Source: Pseudoneurospora amorphoporcata | Taxonomy: Eukaryota > Ascomycota > Sordariomycetes > Sordariales > Sordariaceae | Assembly (NCBI GenBank): GCA_033297205.1 | Contig: MU859282.1 | Span: forward strand, 1-54,618 | Length of the DNA: 54,618 nt | Reading direction: 5' to 3' | Shown here: positions 10,801 through 23,573 of the stretch, in pieces | Numbering within the stretch: the stretch's first letter is position 1 | Layout: each line of letters starts with the position of its first letter | The notes under the pieces: model-generated | Told to the model about the DNA's origin: nothing | The model's input: the letters and a program-made list of their open reading frames with translations, nothing else | Database searches by the model: none | Position numbers and translations under genes: made by a program

Positions 10801-12596
10801 CTGGAGGGACACCATATTTTGGGTACCGATATCGCCAAATGAAGATGACCGTGAAAATGTCCCCAAGTTCGGTTTCTCAACCCAACCTATGTCGAATATC
10901 AACACCCAGACCCGAAGTATTGAAACTCCAAAGGTCCCCAAGTCCGGTCCCCGAATCCAACAAAATTGATCTTGATCCCCTTGTTTCACCAGCAACGAAG
11001 TAAGCAGCAAGTAGTGTAAAGATCATCTTTAGTTTCCTGTCCATCGACACCTACCCACACTGCCATACAGCCCACACCACAACTCGACACAAGCTTTTCC
11101 CTCCCGTCCCTGTCTTTTATCCTTCACATGAACTTCCCATCTTCCGTCCGAACGACGGTCGGGCCGTTCCCACTCCATTCGCGATTTTGATCTGTCAGCA
11201 AGTCTTCCGCAAGTTCCTATAGAATATGAGCACGTACAAGGGTAATCTGGAAGTAGGGAGAAGACTGTGTATTATATTGAATTCTATGTGCCCAGAAACC
11301 CCTTACAGAAAATCTAGTTAATGTAACACACCAGACCCGCTAAGTTATATAATCATCACCCCTATAAACCCTCATTTCTGACAGTTCCTCACCCAAGCAG
11401 CCAAGTGGGGATTTGTTTACACGACCCCTGAGCCCCTGCCGCTGCTTTTCCGCCCAGGAACACCTAAGCAGGAGCTGCTACTGCTCCCCGCATTCTCGCC
11501 GAACCGGGACTTCCCAGGATCCCAGGACCCCTCGCCGACCGATCCCCGACCCATAACAGTGTGGAGACGGACCCGGGCGGGATTTAAGCGAGAATGCCGA
11601 TTCCGGTCCCGTCCCATCTTTGGTGAGAGGAAGGCGGAACTTGGGGAGAAGGGTCCGACGGGGTTTTGGGGGACACTAACCCTTATTTATGCTCTTGTCT
11701 AAGCGGAAGACTTTGTTCAAGAGCTTCCTTTTGGACGACAGACAACATCCAACCAACATCAAGTTATGATTCCACAAGACCATGAAGTCAGGGGGGGGGG
11801 GAAATAAAGTCCTATTATGCTCTTGGTGCTGACGTGCGCTTCGTGTGCAATGTGCATACCCTTATTTACATGCGTATCTGGCTGTGTTATGTACTCGAGC
11901 CGCAGTGCAGACATAGACTCACCTGTCACTGTCAGAATGCTTCGCCCTTGTATCCAATACAAAGAGACAGGGAACACGCTTTACCTCACGATGCGTTGTA
12001 AACAAGCCAAATCGAAGCGTGCTCAGGTACATATACAGATCCGGCGCAGATTCACCATGCCTTGATGTTTGCCTTTGCCCTGCGCTATGTATGCGCGGCA
12101 CTGGTTGGATGTTAAACGACAGACAGGTGAAGGACGACAAAAGCGGTGCCATGTAGCTTGTAAGAGGCATGCTGTATTAGGTATGTAAATAGAAAACACA
12201 CCGTCGAACTTCGGGAATGTTGCCAAATGCTCCTTGCAGAAAAAGCAGGGTCAAAGGTCTGGCAGTGGCATTTGGCGGCCGTCAATGAGCATGTACGTGG
12301 TTGTCGGACGCCTTTGACCCTACAGAAGCGTTTAGTGGTCTCCCAAAATTCTACGGTAGGGCTCAGTGATGATGTCGCGTATTGTTGGTGAAATCATGGA
12401 GTTGGATTTTAGTACACCGTGTTTTGGAGAAATGCTAAGGTACCCCTAAAGAGGATGAAACGATATCGTGAAGAAACCCCAGAGCGTATTACACATTTGT
12501 TATATACACCACATATACGTACTATCCAACAATTAGCTGGGCGTTCCCGACCTTACATACCATATACACTACTAACTCCTTCTTTACATCCATATC
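7839..12596. promoter_or_regulatory. 4.8-kb upstream and intergenic region of the far regulator
   Basis: No protein gene is supportable. The part next to 7838 must hold the far promoter and leader. Several TAGGTACCT-type motifs cluster at 9028-9055, where CTAGGTAGGTACC and GGTACCTAG face each other. A ten-G run lies at about 11791-11800. Diverged copies of a TCCCCAAGTYCGGT motif occur near 10860 and 10935. Frames up to 178 codons (9120-9656) lack recognisable features. The distal end, from about 12300, is the 3' flank of mcd4. Confidence 0.4.
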
Positions 12597-15500
12597 TCAA
12601 CTATCACTCCCACCAACCAAACCCTCAACAACCTCATTAACCTTCTCCACCACCTTCTCCGCCACCTTTCCCTCCTCTCTAATCTCATTATCCTCCCCAA
12701 CCTCAACCCCGGCAATAAACGCCGCACTAACCGGCTCCAAAGCACTTACAAACACGCACAACAAGCTCGCAATAACAAAATGACTGATCGTGCTTCCAAT
12801 CTCCAACCAGCTGCCCTCATCTTTCACCACCCAAAAGAAGTACAGCGTCAGGATGTCGCTGATGCCCATGACCACCATGAACAGTGCCGAAGGGGCTACG
12901 CCCAACCGCTTATTCAGAATGCCCAGGTTGGCGCTGATGAGGGCAAAGGGGATCATGAGCTTGAGGATCAGCATGGCGCCCTGCGAGAAGGGATCAAAGA
13001 TGGGGATGAGGCGGTAGACCGAGTCGAGAGAGAAGGAAGAGACGGAGGCAACGTTGCCGGTTGAGAAGAATGCGGATTGCAGGAGGATGAAGAAGAAGAG
13101 GGCGACGCGAGCGTCGTGGAGGGTGAGGGGGCGGAAGGGGGCGGGGAGGTGAGATTCCGTGGTTGGCTTCTTGGTGGCGATTGTCTGTGGTGCCTTGGAG
13201 GAGGTGAACTTCTGAACTGCGTGTTCGAGGCGGACCCAGCTGACGAGGATGGCGGAAAAGGCGAGATAGAAAAGACCCTCGTAGGAGATGGTGAGGATGA
13301 CAAAGGTTGGGGCGCAGGTGAGGAAGATGACGAGAATCCGGTGCATGTAGTGGTTGTTGGGCTGCAAACGATATGCCAAAGGCATGAGGAGTGATGCGAC
13401 TGTTGTTGGGCTTGGGGTTAGAGAAGAATCACCAGCTGCTGAGCGTTGTAGACACTTACCAAGAGTAACCCAGCCGATGATCTGGTTGCCACGAGGAAGG
13501 CCTTGCTTGGCCTGCAACGAAAGGGCACTGGAGCGCGTGATGATGATTGAGAGCACAGTGAGGCCTACTTGGATACCGATAAGTGACCTAGACAGGTGGT
13601 TCCTAGAAGTAAGCTCCGCGTTCCATGAGAAGTCGGCGAGGACAAAGTCCTCGAAGATAAGGTAAAGAAGGCCGATGATGACCATCAATACGCCTCCGAT
13701 CGTACTACACAGGAGTTAGTAAGTGGGATAAAAGTGCAAAGATGCGTGTACGTACATAAGATGGACGTTCTCAGTCTTCATCGCTGGTAGAAGTGTGAAC
13801 GTGCTCATGGCGATACAGGAGAGGAACCAGGTAGCAGACAGCGCACCATGCTTCCTGAGGAATGACAGGCCGTGGGTGAAGGGCCAGAAAGAACCCAGCA
13901 CAAAGAGGATGGTGAGAATCTCGCGGTGGATGTAGCCCAGAGCAAGCGACTCAATGACGCCAACATAAAGCGCGCTGTTGAGCACAAACGAGGCAATACT
14001 TCCACCCGAGTTGATATGGCCAAGCAGTTCCTTGCGACCTGCCACCACACTTTCGCGACGCGCATAGACTTCCTCCCAGAAAAAGACTGGGAAGAAGGCG
14101 TAGGCGTAATAAGTGAGGGGTGACTTTGAGATGACAAAGGACGCATAGAGAGCAACGAGAACCGATGTGAAGAAGAGACCCCCGCCAAGCGTTCTCGAAG
14201 GTCGTACACGACCGTGTAGGACGTGGAGATCAACGACAGTGGTAAGAGCATACGCGATCCAGCCAAGATAACCAATAGTGATAAGCGCTCTCAGGAACAG
14301 CCAGTCGTATGTTTGGAGGTATCTCAAGCCACCAAGGCCGACCTTCATAAGGGCAGCTGATTCTTCAATGGCTTCCTCGTACCGGCCGGCGTCAATGAGC
14401 TGGCGAATATCGGCAACGCGGCGTTCTGGGGAAAGGCCGTTGTCACCGAACGGCTGATACGGCCTGTACTTCAACTCAGCCGCCTTCTTCTTTTCCTCCT
14501 TCACGCGGTACTGCTCCAAGATACCCTGCGCATTCACCAGCGATGCCTCGGCCTTCTCCTTGATGTCAGCAGCAAGGAACGACAGGGGAAGTTCGCCGAC
14601 CGAGTTGGCAGGAAACTCGACGCCAACCAGGTAGGACATCAGAGCAGCGACATCAGCCTGGGCGACATCATGCCTCCTTACGTGGTCCAGGTTCCAGTCC
14701 GCAGAGTATTCATCATGACCGGGCGCCACCTTACCTGGGTACAGTTGAGGCTTGGCAACCCCTGAACCCCAAGCAATCAGGGGGGTCCGTGTGTTGTCCG
14801 GGTGACCATCACCATGGCTTCCCCAGTCGCTCATACCATGGTCTGCGGTAAACACAAACGCAGTCCTATCATCCCGGTAGAAATCACGGAAGAGCTCGGC
14901 AACCTCCTTCACACCCTGATCGACAATCTTGATGTTGTTGAGGTACTCCTTTGAATAAGGGCGGTATGAATGACCTGTAGTATCCAAACCTAGCAGGTGC
15001 AGGAAGAAGACAACCTTGTCCTGGCGAAGCGCCTCAGCAAGCTTCTTGTTCCTGCGCGCCTCAGCAAAGAAGTTTTTTACATGGTCAAAGACCCAGAGGT
15101 CGAGCTGGGTGGCGTCGGACGAGAAATCCTCAAATTCGTGTCCGTACGTATAGGCGTCAACCCTCCCCGGCACAGCTCCCTGCTCGAACATTGGCAGAAT
15201 ATCTGGGCTGCCCCAGCTCCACGTATGCCGACTGCGGTTGAACAAGCTGTCAAAGTTGACCGGGTTCAGCTTCCATCCTGTCGTGACGGCCGAGACATCT
15301 TCGTACAGACCGGCGATGAGCGCAACATGGCCTGGTCGAGATTCGGTCGGGACGCGCGTATGGGAGACGCCAAAGGTTCCTTGTTCCAAGATCCTTGATC
15401 GCAAGTAGGGGGCAAGAGGTCTCGGCGTCAGATCGGCATCGGATTTGGGATAAGGTTCGGGGTGGGACTGAAGTGCCTTGTCGGCGCGCAAGCCGTCTCC

Positions 15501-15742
15501 TGAAGTAATGATGATGCGATTAGCGCCTGGCCACCAAACATTGGATGCGGAGTAGCCAACTTACCTACGAATAGAACCAGTCGGTCCGCTGGCGCATTAA
15601 GATATGGGGGTCGTTGAACATTAAACAAGCGCATACCAGTCTCAATGGGACTGACAAAGTAGATGTCGAAAATGGAGAAGATGTAGGCGAAGTGGAAGAT
15701 GACGGCGATGGCCAGGAACCTGAATCGTGGAAAGGCCGTCAT
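12597..15742 (-). CDS. mcd4: GPI ethanolamine phosphate transferase 1 (MCD4/PIG-N)
   Basis: ER membrane enzyme that adds ethanolamine phosphate to the first mannose of the GPI anchor precursor. Four exons (15565-15742, 13756-15499, 13460-13704, 12597-13399) give 989 residues, close to the family size. An N-terminal membrane anchor lies at about 8-30. The luminal alkaline-phosphatase-type domain shows the expected seven ligands: Asp61 in FVGDGLRAD, Thr111 in VPTESRPGH (nucleophile), Asp232 and His236 in GLDTTGH, Asp279-His280 in TADHGMSDWG and His292. The second half is strongly hydrophobic with many membrane spans (PigN domain). Introns are 65, 51 and 60 nt; the last is a stopless multiple of three, so its retention would insert 20 residues. 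The gene is divergent from pol32, with 724 bp between start codons. Confidence 0.95.
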
Positions 15743-16466
15743 GATGGGTGATTTGAGGCCAACAGATGGCCGTTCAAGGATGAACGTATGTGCGGTGTTG
15801 TAGAGTTATTATATCGAGCTCTGTTGTATATGCGAATCGTAGATATCAAGTCGGGCGCATCATGGCGCAGCGGTTGGGTTGTTAGTTAGGGGTTCAAGGG
15901 TCACTCTTGAACTTGAATCAGAGCATAAACAGGTGGCTGAAACGAAGGAAAAGGGTCACAACGGCCCTCAAGGTACTCCCAAGAAGATCAACAAAAGCTC
16001 AGCTGCAAAAAGAGCAAAGAGAATGCAAAGCTTGACGTTGTGATTCGTGGTCCCAAATTTCGGCCGCTAGAGATTATTCGCGATGCCAATAGCTACCCGT
16101 GCCAGTGAAGTACCCGCATGACGGAGACCGAGACTCGTGGTCCGTCAGGGTGCACGCCAGCTGCCAGGCAGACTGTCAAAGCGCCTGTCAGTCAGTTTCG
16201 GCTGGTCTTTGGGCGCTCCTTCCCCCTGCATACCTGCAGCGGGAGCCAGGGGCATAAGCCACTTAAAAACAGCTGCCGCAAACGTGACTTCGCGGCAGCT
16301 CTGGATTGCCTGCCGGCCAATATCACGCGACGACGCGCCCCATTCATCATCGCTTCACTCTGTGATAACACTTTCACTTGTCTCTTCCAGAAGCGATAAG
16401 CCGAAAATATCACTGCTACCGAGATCAGCAGCCTCCAAGTCTACGGTCATCAGTTTGATTCCAGCC
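15743..16466. promoter_or_regulatory. shared divergent promoter region of mcd4 and pol32
   Basis: 724 bp between two outward-facing start codons. It holds no gene and presumably carries the control regions and leaders of both. A frame at 16137 (+) covers the pol32 leader but is not needed to reach the recognised pol32 start. Confidence 0.6.
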
Positions 16467-18039
16467 ATGGAGGATTACAAGACGTACCTGGCTGAGAATG
16501 TTCTCAGCGAGGACAAGGTGGCAAGTCGTCCACCCGATTACAAGTCGATGATGGTACTGGGCTTTGAAAAGAGAAGAGCAGCAACTAACATTGGACCCAA
16601 ACACAGGTCACGTATCGCTTGCTAAGTCGGGCACTGCGTGTACATCCCAACGTAGCCAAACAGTAAGTCAACAAGAATTTCTTTGAATCGATGGATTAAC
16701 CCAAGGAACGATGACTTACACCAAGTAGAATGCTCTATGATTTCCACAAGACCCAGAGCACCAAGAAGCCTGGAAGTGTCTATGCCACCTACCTGCTATA
16801 CGGTATCAAAAAGTCCATTCACCATCAAAATGGCAACGCCATGGACATCGACTTACCCAGTTCGCTTCCCGACGCGGACCCGGTTGACGACGATGAAGTG
16901 CCCTCATATACCCTCGCACTTATTCAGGAAGATCGGTTAGCAGATGTCCTCAAGGACTACGAGACGATATCATCGATACATGTCTACAGCGTCGGGCCTC
17001 ACCCAGCCAAGGACCTCACGCTGCTTGTCGATGCTGCTCAAAGTGCGCTAGCCATCAAGGATGATGCTAAAAAGCCACGGCCCCGTACCATCGTCAACTC
17101 TCACGTACGCCGAAGGGAAAGAAGGGGACCCGGGCTCAAGGCTGCCGCTGCCGCTGCCGCACCCGTCAAGCCGGAGTCGAAGGCTAAAGCAGCACCCACC
17201 AAGACGGCGTCTGCTAAGCCATCGCCAGTGCCCGCCCCTGCTGCCGCACCACCAAAGACCAAGGAGGAGACCAAATCCGCTACACCGGCTGCGGGACCCG
17301 AATCACCGGCTGCTGCCGCTGCTGCTGCTGCCACCAAGAAACCTGCGCCATCACTCAAGCGTAACACCTCCGCCGCCTCTGGCATCATGCAAGCCTTCTC
17401 CAAGGCCGCTTCTCTGCCCAAGAAGGCCAAGACCTCAGCAAAGTCTACTCCCGCTGCCGAAGACACTCGCGTTGTTCTATCAGACGATGGAGAAGATGAT
17501 GACGACGACATCCTGCTGCCGAAGCCGGGAGCCTCATCCTCCCGGAAGAGCAGGAAGGAGCGCGAGGAGGAGCTGAGAAGAATGATGGAGGAAGATGAAG
17601 ACGAGGATATGGAAGAGAAGGCTGACTCTCCTGCCCCAGAGGAAGAGGAAGAAGAGCCCGTATTCGAAGAGCCACCGGCCAAGACTGAGGCTGCCAAGGA
17701 GGAAGACAAGGAGATTGTGACGACAACTGGTGATGGTCGGAGGCGCGGAAAGAGGAGGGTTATGAAGAAGAAGCAGATCATGGATGATCAGGGATATCTG
17801 GGTAAGTTATCCTTGACAAATCCAGCCACCGTATGGCTACACCACATGGATACTGACGTGCCATCACAGTCACCATACAGGAATCCGCATGGGAATCCTT
17901 CTCCGAGGATGAGGCTCCGCCAGCCTCCAAGCCGAAGCCCAAGGTTGCGAGCTCGGCGCCACCCGCAGTAGCCGGGAAAGGGAAGAAGGCGGCGCCCAAG
18001 GGGCAAGGCAACATCATGTCGTTCTTCTCCAAGAAGTAG
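16467..18039 (+). CDS. pol32: DNA polymerase delta subunit 3 (Pol32/Cdc27/POLD3)
   Basis: Accessory subunit of replicative DNA polymerase delta, joining the catalytic core to PCNA in the nucleus. Four exons (16467-16520, 16607-16662, 16729-17801, 17870-18039) give 450 residues. The N-terminus MEDYKTYLAENVLSEDKV followed by VTYRLLSRALRVH is the Cdc27 winged-helix signature, continued by ATYLLYG and IHVYSV. The middle is Ala/Pro/Lys-rich and then acidic, as usual in the family. The C-terminus ends with the PCNA-interacting box QGNIMSFFSKK (Gln440, Ile443, Phe446, Phe447). The first intron starts with GC (GTG/gcaagt) instead of GT; a GT three bases upstream would also work and would drop one valine. 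The start is the ATG that opens the conserved domain. Confidence 0.93.
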
Positions 18040-21000
18040 TGTGTTGCTGGCTTCGCATTTGCGAGATCTCAGACCCGAAATCAAAACCCGATCATCTTGT
18101 GTGTCACCGTTGGCCCTTGACTTGCTTTTGCTTTCAGAGTTCCTCGAGCCTCCTGAAATAAATCTACTGCAGTACCACTATCTCACATACAACCCCGAAC
18201 AACAAAAAAAGCACATCTACGTCCCTCAGCGCAGGCCTATTTACCTGTCATGTTTTCTTCTCACCTTTTCCCGCTCGTAACAATCACGTCGTGTTTGTGT
18301 ATGGCGCCCGCCGTGTCACCCACCACTGACTGCATCGTCAGCAGCGGCATCATTTCCTTCGTTTAGGGTTTGGGAAAAAAAACTGAAACAAGCGCCTGAA
18401 GAGACAGGCAGGCAGACAGTCGGACGGTTCATCCAACGTCAGCAGCAGCAGTGCAGTGCTAGCAAGAGAACACGCCTTCTGTGTCTCCGTCTCCGTCTTC
18501 GGTTCCCTCACCCTCCGTCTCTCTCCCTCGCAGTTCCGTTGCATACCTCACACATACACCTGTCACAACTGTCGGCGTCATTGTCCGTACCCGACAGCGC
18601 CCTGTTGTTGCACGCTGTTCTCGATACGGTACCGAGGGAGCGGCCTACACGTTTCTGCCTGTCCGCCGGGCGAGCGGGCGGTGTGTGAGAGAGGTGTGAG
18701 ATGTATGTATGTCTCAAATCGATAGACGTACAGTACTGTGCAAGTTCGAAGTCAAGTGTGTATAAAGGGACCAACTGCTGCAGGTCCAGTAGTCAGCTGG
18801 GCCAGTCAGGCAATGGCGTAAAGATGTCGGTTTGGTTTGTCTCATGTTAGTGGCTTTTGTCCCTCTTTCACTTCCCCATTCCATCTGTCGAGATTGCTTT
18901 GCGCAAGAAACGCCACCCGAGATAGGAAAATGGGAGAGAAGAGAAAGGGTGGAAACACAAGCCCCAAGAAGTCCGGTTTGGGGGACCTGGGAAGGAAGTT
19001 GAAGAAACTTGCGATAAACGACTCAAACGCGCGGGACGCATGGCGTTACACCAAATACGGGTGCAGTTACAGTACATACCCGACAGTTTGAGAAGAAGAA
19101 GAAGAAGAAGAAGAGGGGGAGGTACCAATATCAAGGTGGTAGAAAATAGAAAAGCAAAACCTGGGATAAGCCCGACCATTGATTTTGGGGTCTGGGAAGT
19201 AGCTAAAGACAGGAAAGAGGGGTGGTGATCACTGATTCGATGATGGTAAGGCGGGAAAAGGGTCTGGCCAAGGAAATGTCAACTGTTGCTCGACAGTTAT
19301 CTGTTGGTGATGGTTCGTTTCACTATTTCCGGTTTTTGGTGTTGAGGTGTTCAGTTTCCTTGTAAGCGCTGGCTCCAATCCCCTCCACCTACATAGGCAT
19401 CTTGTGGTTTGAAGTGATGAACGGAGAATGATCCGGCACGCGCACTGTTCGATCAAGGCATTGCTTGACTGATTGACGATTCCCGTCCCTGGGAGGGTGG
19501 TCTCAGAAGTCAAACACAGAGTTGGCAGTTCGGCTCCTGAACGCTCTCTATCCGACAAGAAGTTTTTTAGACTTCTGTTACACTGCCTGATTGTACCACT
19601 TGCGCACTCTCGCTCCTCTTTTGATCGGTCTCTGTTCCCGAGAGTCTCAAGTCATCTATCCATAATTTGCTTCGCACGCTTCGTCGAACCATTCTCTACC
19701 TCGAGCCATGAGATTACCCTCTTGCTGGGAGTGAGGAAACGGCTTCATCCAACGCAACCAGTCGGGTTAACCCATCAAGCCACCCTCCCACCTCATGTCA
19801 TGTGGATTAAAGGATGTGTATGAGATTCCCAACTCAGTCTGTCCTCCGTTTTTGAACATCCTCGACGCAGCTGCTCACAAAGGCAATAAAGGCCAAATCA
19901 AAGCCAAGGGCGTTAAAACACAAAACAGACAGTGCCTTAACCAGACTGATAAAGTCACACGACAACAGCGCGCTTGATGTTATGTTTGACTTTACCATCG
20001 GGATGCCTGAAAGAGAATGAACAAAAATGGTGAACGGAGGAAGAGGCTGAGCACCAGTGCTTGTGGGCTGAATGACCATCGTAAAAGTGCAGTGCATATG
20101 GTACAGTATATTTCAAGCAAGCATCGTTCTTTCCACAACTCCCAAGACTCCAGACTCCCCATGACTCCCAGGACTGCCCAGATAACGGAGAAAACGCCAT
20201 ACAAAGACGGCAACCGCCAAGAATCATATCGGATTTATCTTACCCTTGCTATCTCCATCCTTTCTTTCGGGAAAGTTCGCACTGAAAGATGGTTCCGGAC
20301 TTGATGCGATGGCTGACAAGGAAGGACACCGTGACAAGGACATGGTCAAGGACAAGTAACAAGTCATTTTGTTTACCTTTTGTCCCAAAGAAAGCTCCTC
20401 GCCGCCCACCCCCTCCGCACTCCGACTGTCAGGATTAATTATTGACATCGTTAACTGTCATTATCGATGAACCTCGAAGACATTTGTAATCACAGCCTCG
20501 GTCATCTGGTAGTCTGGCCAAGGTAAGCAGCTAGGTAGGTTGCCAGATGTGTAGCGAAAGCGACAAGGGAAGGGGAAGTTCACACCTGGACACCATCCAC
20601 ATTCCCGACAATCAGGACTGGATTGCCAGGTCAAGGGATCAAAGGTGAGTGAGCCCGGTGAACACGAGATGCCCTTGCCAACATGCCAACGGAACCCAAC
20701 CGGGCGGTATACCGTCTGAATCAACCAGGGATTTTGCGAACATAAACCTTGCATTCTCATTGCTGTTGTTTGGTCGTCGGGAATGCTTCCGACATCACCG
20801 GTTAGGTTCGCTTTGGGCGAGGTGTTGTTGGTGAAGTCTGACCTACCTACGCCTGCTGTTGAAAAAGAGGCGAACCATGACACTTCTGGACTCGCAGAGA
20901 GGCCTTCGTAGGGAACAGATTTCAATAGTGTCGATCCATGCGATTCCGCTCGTAGAAGACCCAAGAATGCAATTCATAATGTCTTTGGCAAATTCCGGAG

Positions 21001-23573
21001 GATTGGCGACGTTCACAAAGTCCGATAGTCCTGACAAGGTATGTCGTCGTTAACCATTTGAAGCTCTCCCCGTCGTTCTCCGCTTCGCCGCCGCCTTCGC
21101 CTGACCCGCCAGCCTGCCGCTTGGTCGGTGATCCTTTCCCATCTGTGTCATCCCACCTGCCCACTTTCAAACCGTTCCACGTGGGAGGCAATGATCTTCG
21201 CTCACAGCGATGGGAAGGAAAGAGCTAAGAACAACTACAACACTCCCTTCCAACTGCTGACGACCTACACCTAGAGGTAGTCCCATGATTACTAACTTCG
21301 CCATCGTCTCTTCTACTGAGAGTCGCTGCGGTACACAGATATAAAGAAAAAAAGATCATGGTAAGCTGTGGATCTAATCACCTCATGCCTTCGAGGCAGC
21401 GTCTGGGCCAACTCATTAATGTATTGATCCTCCCATACCCCGTTCCGCTCTGGGTCATAAGCTCCGAACGTGTCTCGCTCGCTCCGTTCGCTCCGTCTCA
21501 TCTTGGACTCATCATGTTTATGCCAGGGGAGAAAGGCCAGCCCTTCAACTTCCGACCAACAGCCAACACCGCGGGTCATATCACAAACTTTCGGCGCTGT
21601 TAGTCAGGACTTATCAAATGGTCACAAGTCCAGACCCGTCTGTTGCTCGCAACAACCATGGCAGTAGGCTCGTCCCGCAAATAGGAATACTGTATGTCTG
21701 ACAGTCTGAGCACACCATCGCTGACTTTCAGAGCCCTTTCATTACACATGTGACATGTCCCAAGGGTCCACCGGTCAAGCCTCTAGCGACCCAGACCCGG
21801 GGAGTCGGGTCCGACGAACAGATGGAGTTGACACTTGACAGGTTCGGGCTGGCGGTGGAGGTGGGCGGACGTTGAGTCGAGCAGTACTAGAAGCGGGTAT
21901 GTATGTAGGGAGATTCGGGAAGAAGGGACTGGACTTGTCGGGACTTCGTGGAGATTCGAACGTGGAAACAAAAGCAACGGCTGAACGGTATCGGTAACTG
22001 TCAACAGGTTCGGGTAAAGGTAGGTGGCGGAGCCGGAAGGATTCAATTAGTGGTGTACACGTGACTGCAACGAACGCTTAGGTTCATCACGATTGATTTC
22101 ATTCCAGTAGTGTACAACATATCTGGAAGGACTCGGTTGTGGGCGTCTCTGGTTTTCTCTCTTCTACTTGCGGTTGTCGCGGCGTTGCCATTCAGCTGCT
22201 TGGCTGGTTAGGTCCCGCTACACTATGTTTGTGTTGAAAGGTAGTGTACACTACACTATATAGCAAGGTGATGACAGCGCACACGTGTTTTGAACCGTCC
22301 CCTCGGAGCCCGACTTCAGCACTCCTTTCTCTTTGCTCCAATCTGTTCCACTCCTCTGTGTCTGTGAAACACCAATCCGAGCCGGCCAGAGGCACAGTGG
22401 CTTCAGGTACAGAATGCCGTACGAATGGAGACAGATCCCCAAAAAGTAGAAAGGAGGGGCGGCTCGGAAACAACGAGAGCCAATGAGAGACGGAGCAATC
22501 GGTTGGACTCCTAAAACCCGTCGGAGCTTCTTCCCGCTGGCTGTTCTATGGTTCCCGGAGCATCATCAACGGGGTCTATGGGGAGCGATACCGATGCAAC
22601 GGTTGAGAGGCTGAGTGGACAGACCGAAGCAAGGAAGGGTACGTAACACGAGCACAAGAGGGGTCTGAAGGGGCAAAAGGCGTATACACTACAAGCGTAA
22701 GGGGGTAAAAGACGACACTTGTTCGTGTGTTGTGTATTGATGAGGTGGCGAATAAGTTCATTAGTGTACTGGCAAGCGGGTAGCGGGACTGGTAACCGCC
22801 AGCTGTTTAGTGGTTGATGAGATTTTTTTTCGTTGTGTGCGTCTGTGTGTTCTCTGTGTGTGTCGCGATGTAGTATTGCAGGTGGTGTGCGAAGCGTTTG
22901 CGTTCCTGGGATCACGATGGAGTGGCCATGAGTGGTGGCGAATTTTGGTGAAAATCACAGGAAGAAGCCCCGTTGGGATGGGAAGACGACAGAAATGGTT
23001 CGGGAGGCAATCACGAGGTTACATGGAAGAGTATTGATATGTTTCATGAAACAGCTTGATGTATTGCACTTAGAGATATGTGCCCTTGAGAGGGACACCT
23101 TTCCTCCATTCATTTGCTGTTCCTTAACCAGACATGTTGTGTTATCTCCCCAGATTTCGCAATTGATATGCAGGATCCGTAAAAGTTGGGTATCAAGTCG
23201 AGCGCCGACCTAGTGAATGACGAGAAAATATGCGGGGTAAAATCAGATTCATGATTTCGTCGCAGAATAAATCCAAGCATGCAAAGTGGGGATAAAACAT
23301 GCGCGTGCGTCTCATATCAATGCTAATGATGGTGGTGCAGGTGGCCTTTGAGAATGAATGCATGCATCTTGTGTGAGCGATAAAATCTTGCGATAGAGTC
23401 AGGGTAATAGCGAGCCAAAAAACAGCAAAAACAAAAAGAGCAAAACAAAACCAGAAATAACCAAAACAGATATCATCAGCTTCCTTCGCTTGAACCTTCA
23501 TTTTCATCGTGTTCTAACATCCTCCTTTCTTTCCCTCCTAGCAGAGCGACAGGGACACCGGAAACGTATCGTG
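18040..23573. other. 5.5-kb intergenic region without a supported gene
   Basis: Contains the 3' flank of pol32 and the 3' flank of the zinc-ribbon gene, whose stop codons face each other. Nothing in between shows a conserved protein. The longest candidate is a 167-codon minus-strand frame at 20461-20964, Cys-containing but unrecognised and with no splice context. An (AGA)n microsatellite lies at 19091-19114. The region is not RIP-degraded. Non-coding transcripts are possible but cannot be shown here. Confidence 0.45.
19091..19114. repeat. (AGA)n microsatellite
   Basis: About eight perfect AGA/GAA units followed by a G-rich stretch. No coding role is visible. Confidence 0.9.

Noticed and set aside
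13872..14123. Opposite-strand frames inside mcd4, far, pol32, the F-box gene, ppm1 and spt3
   Set aside because: Shadows of real coding sequence with biased codon use.
20461..20964. 167-codon minus-strand frame, ATG start, several Cys
   Set aside because: Resembles a secreted protein superficially, but there is no signal peptide and no family match. Left out as a gene.
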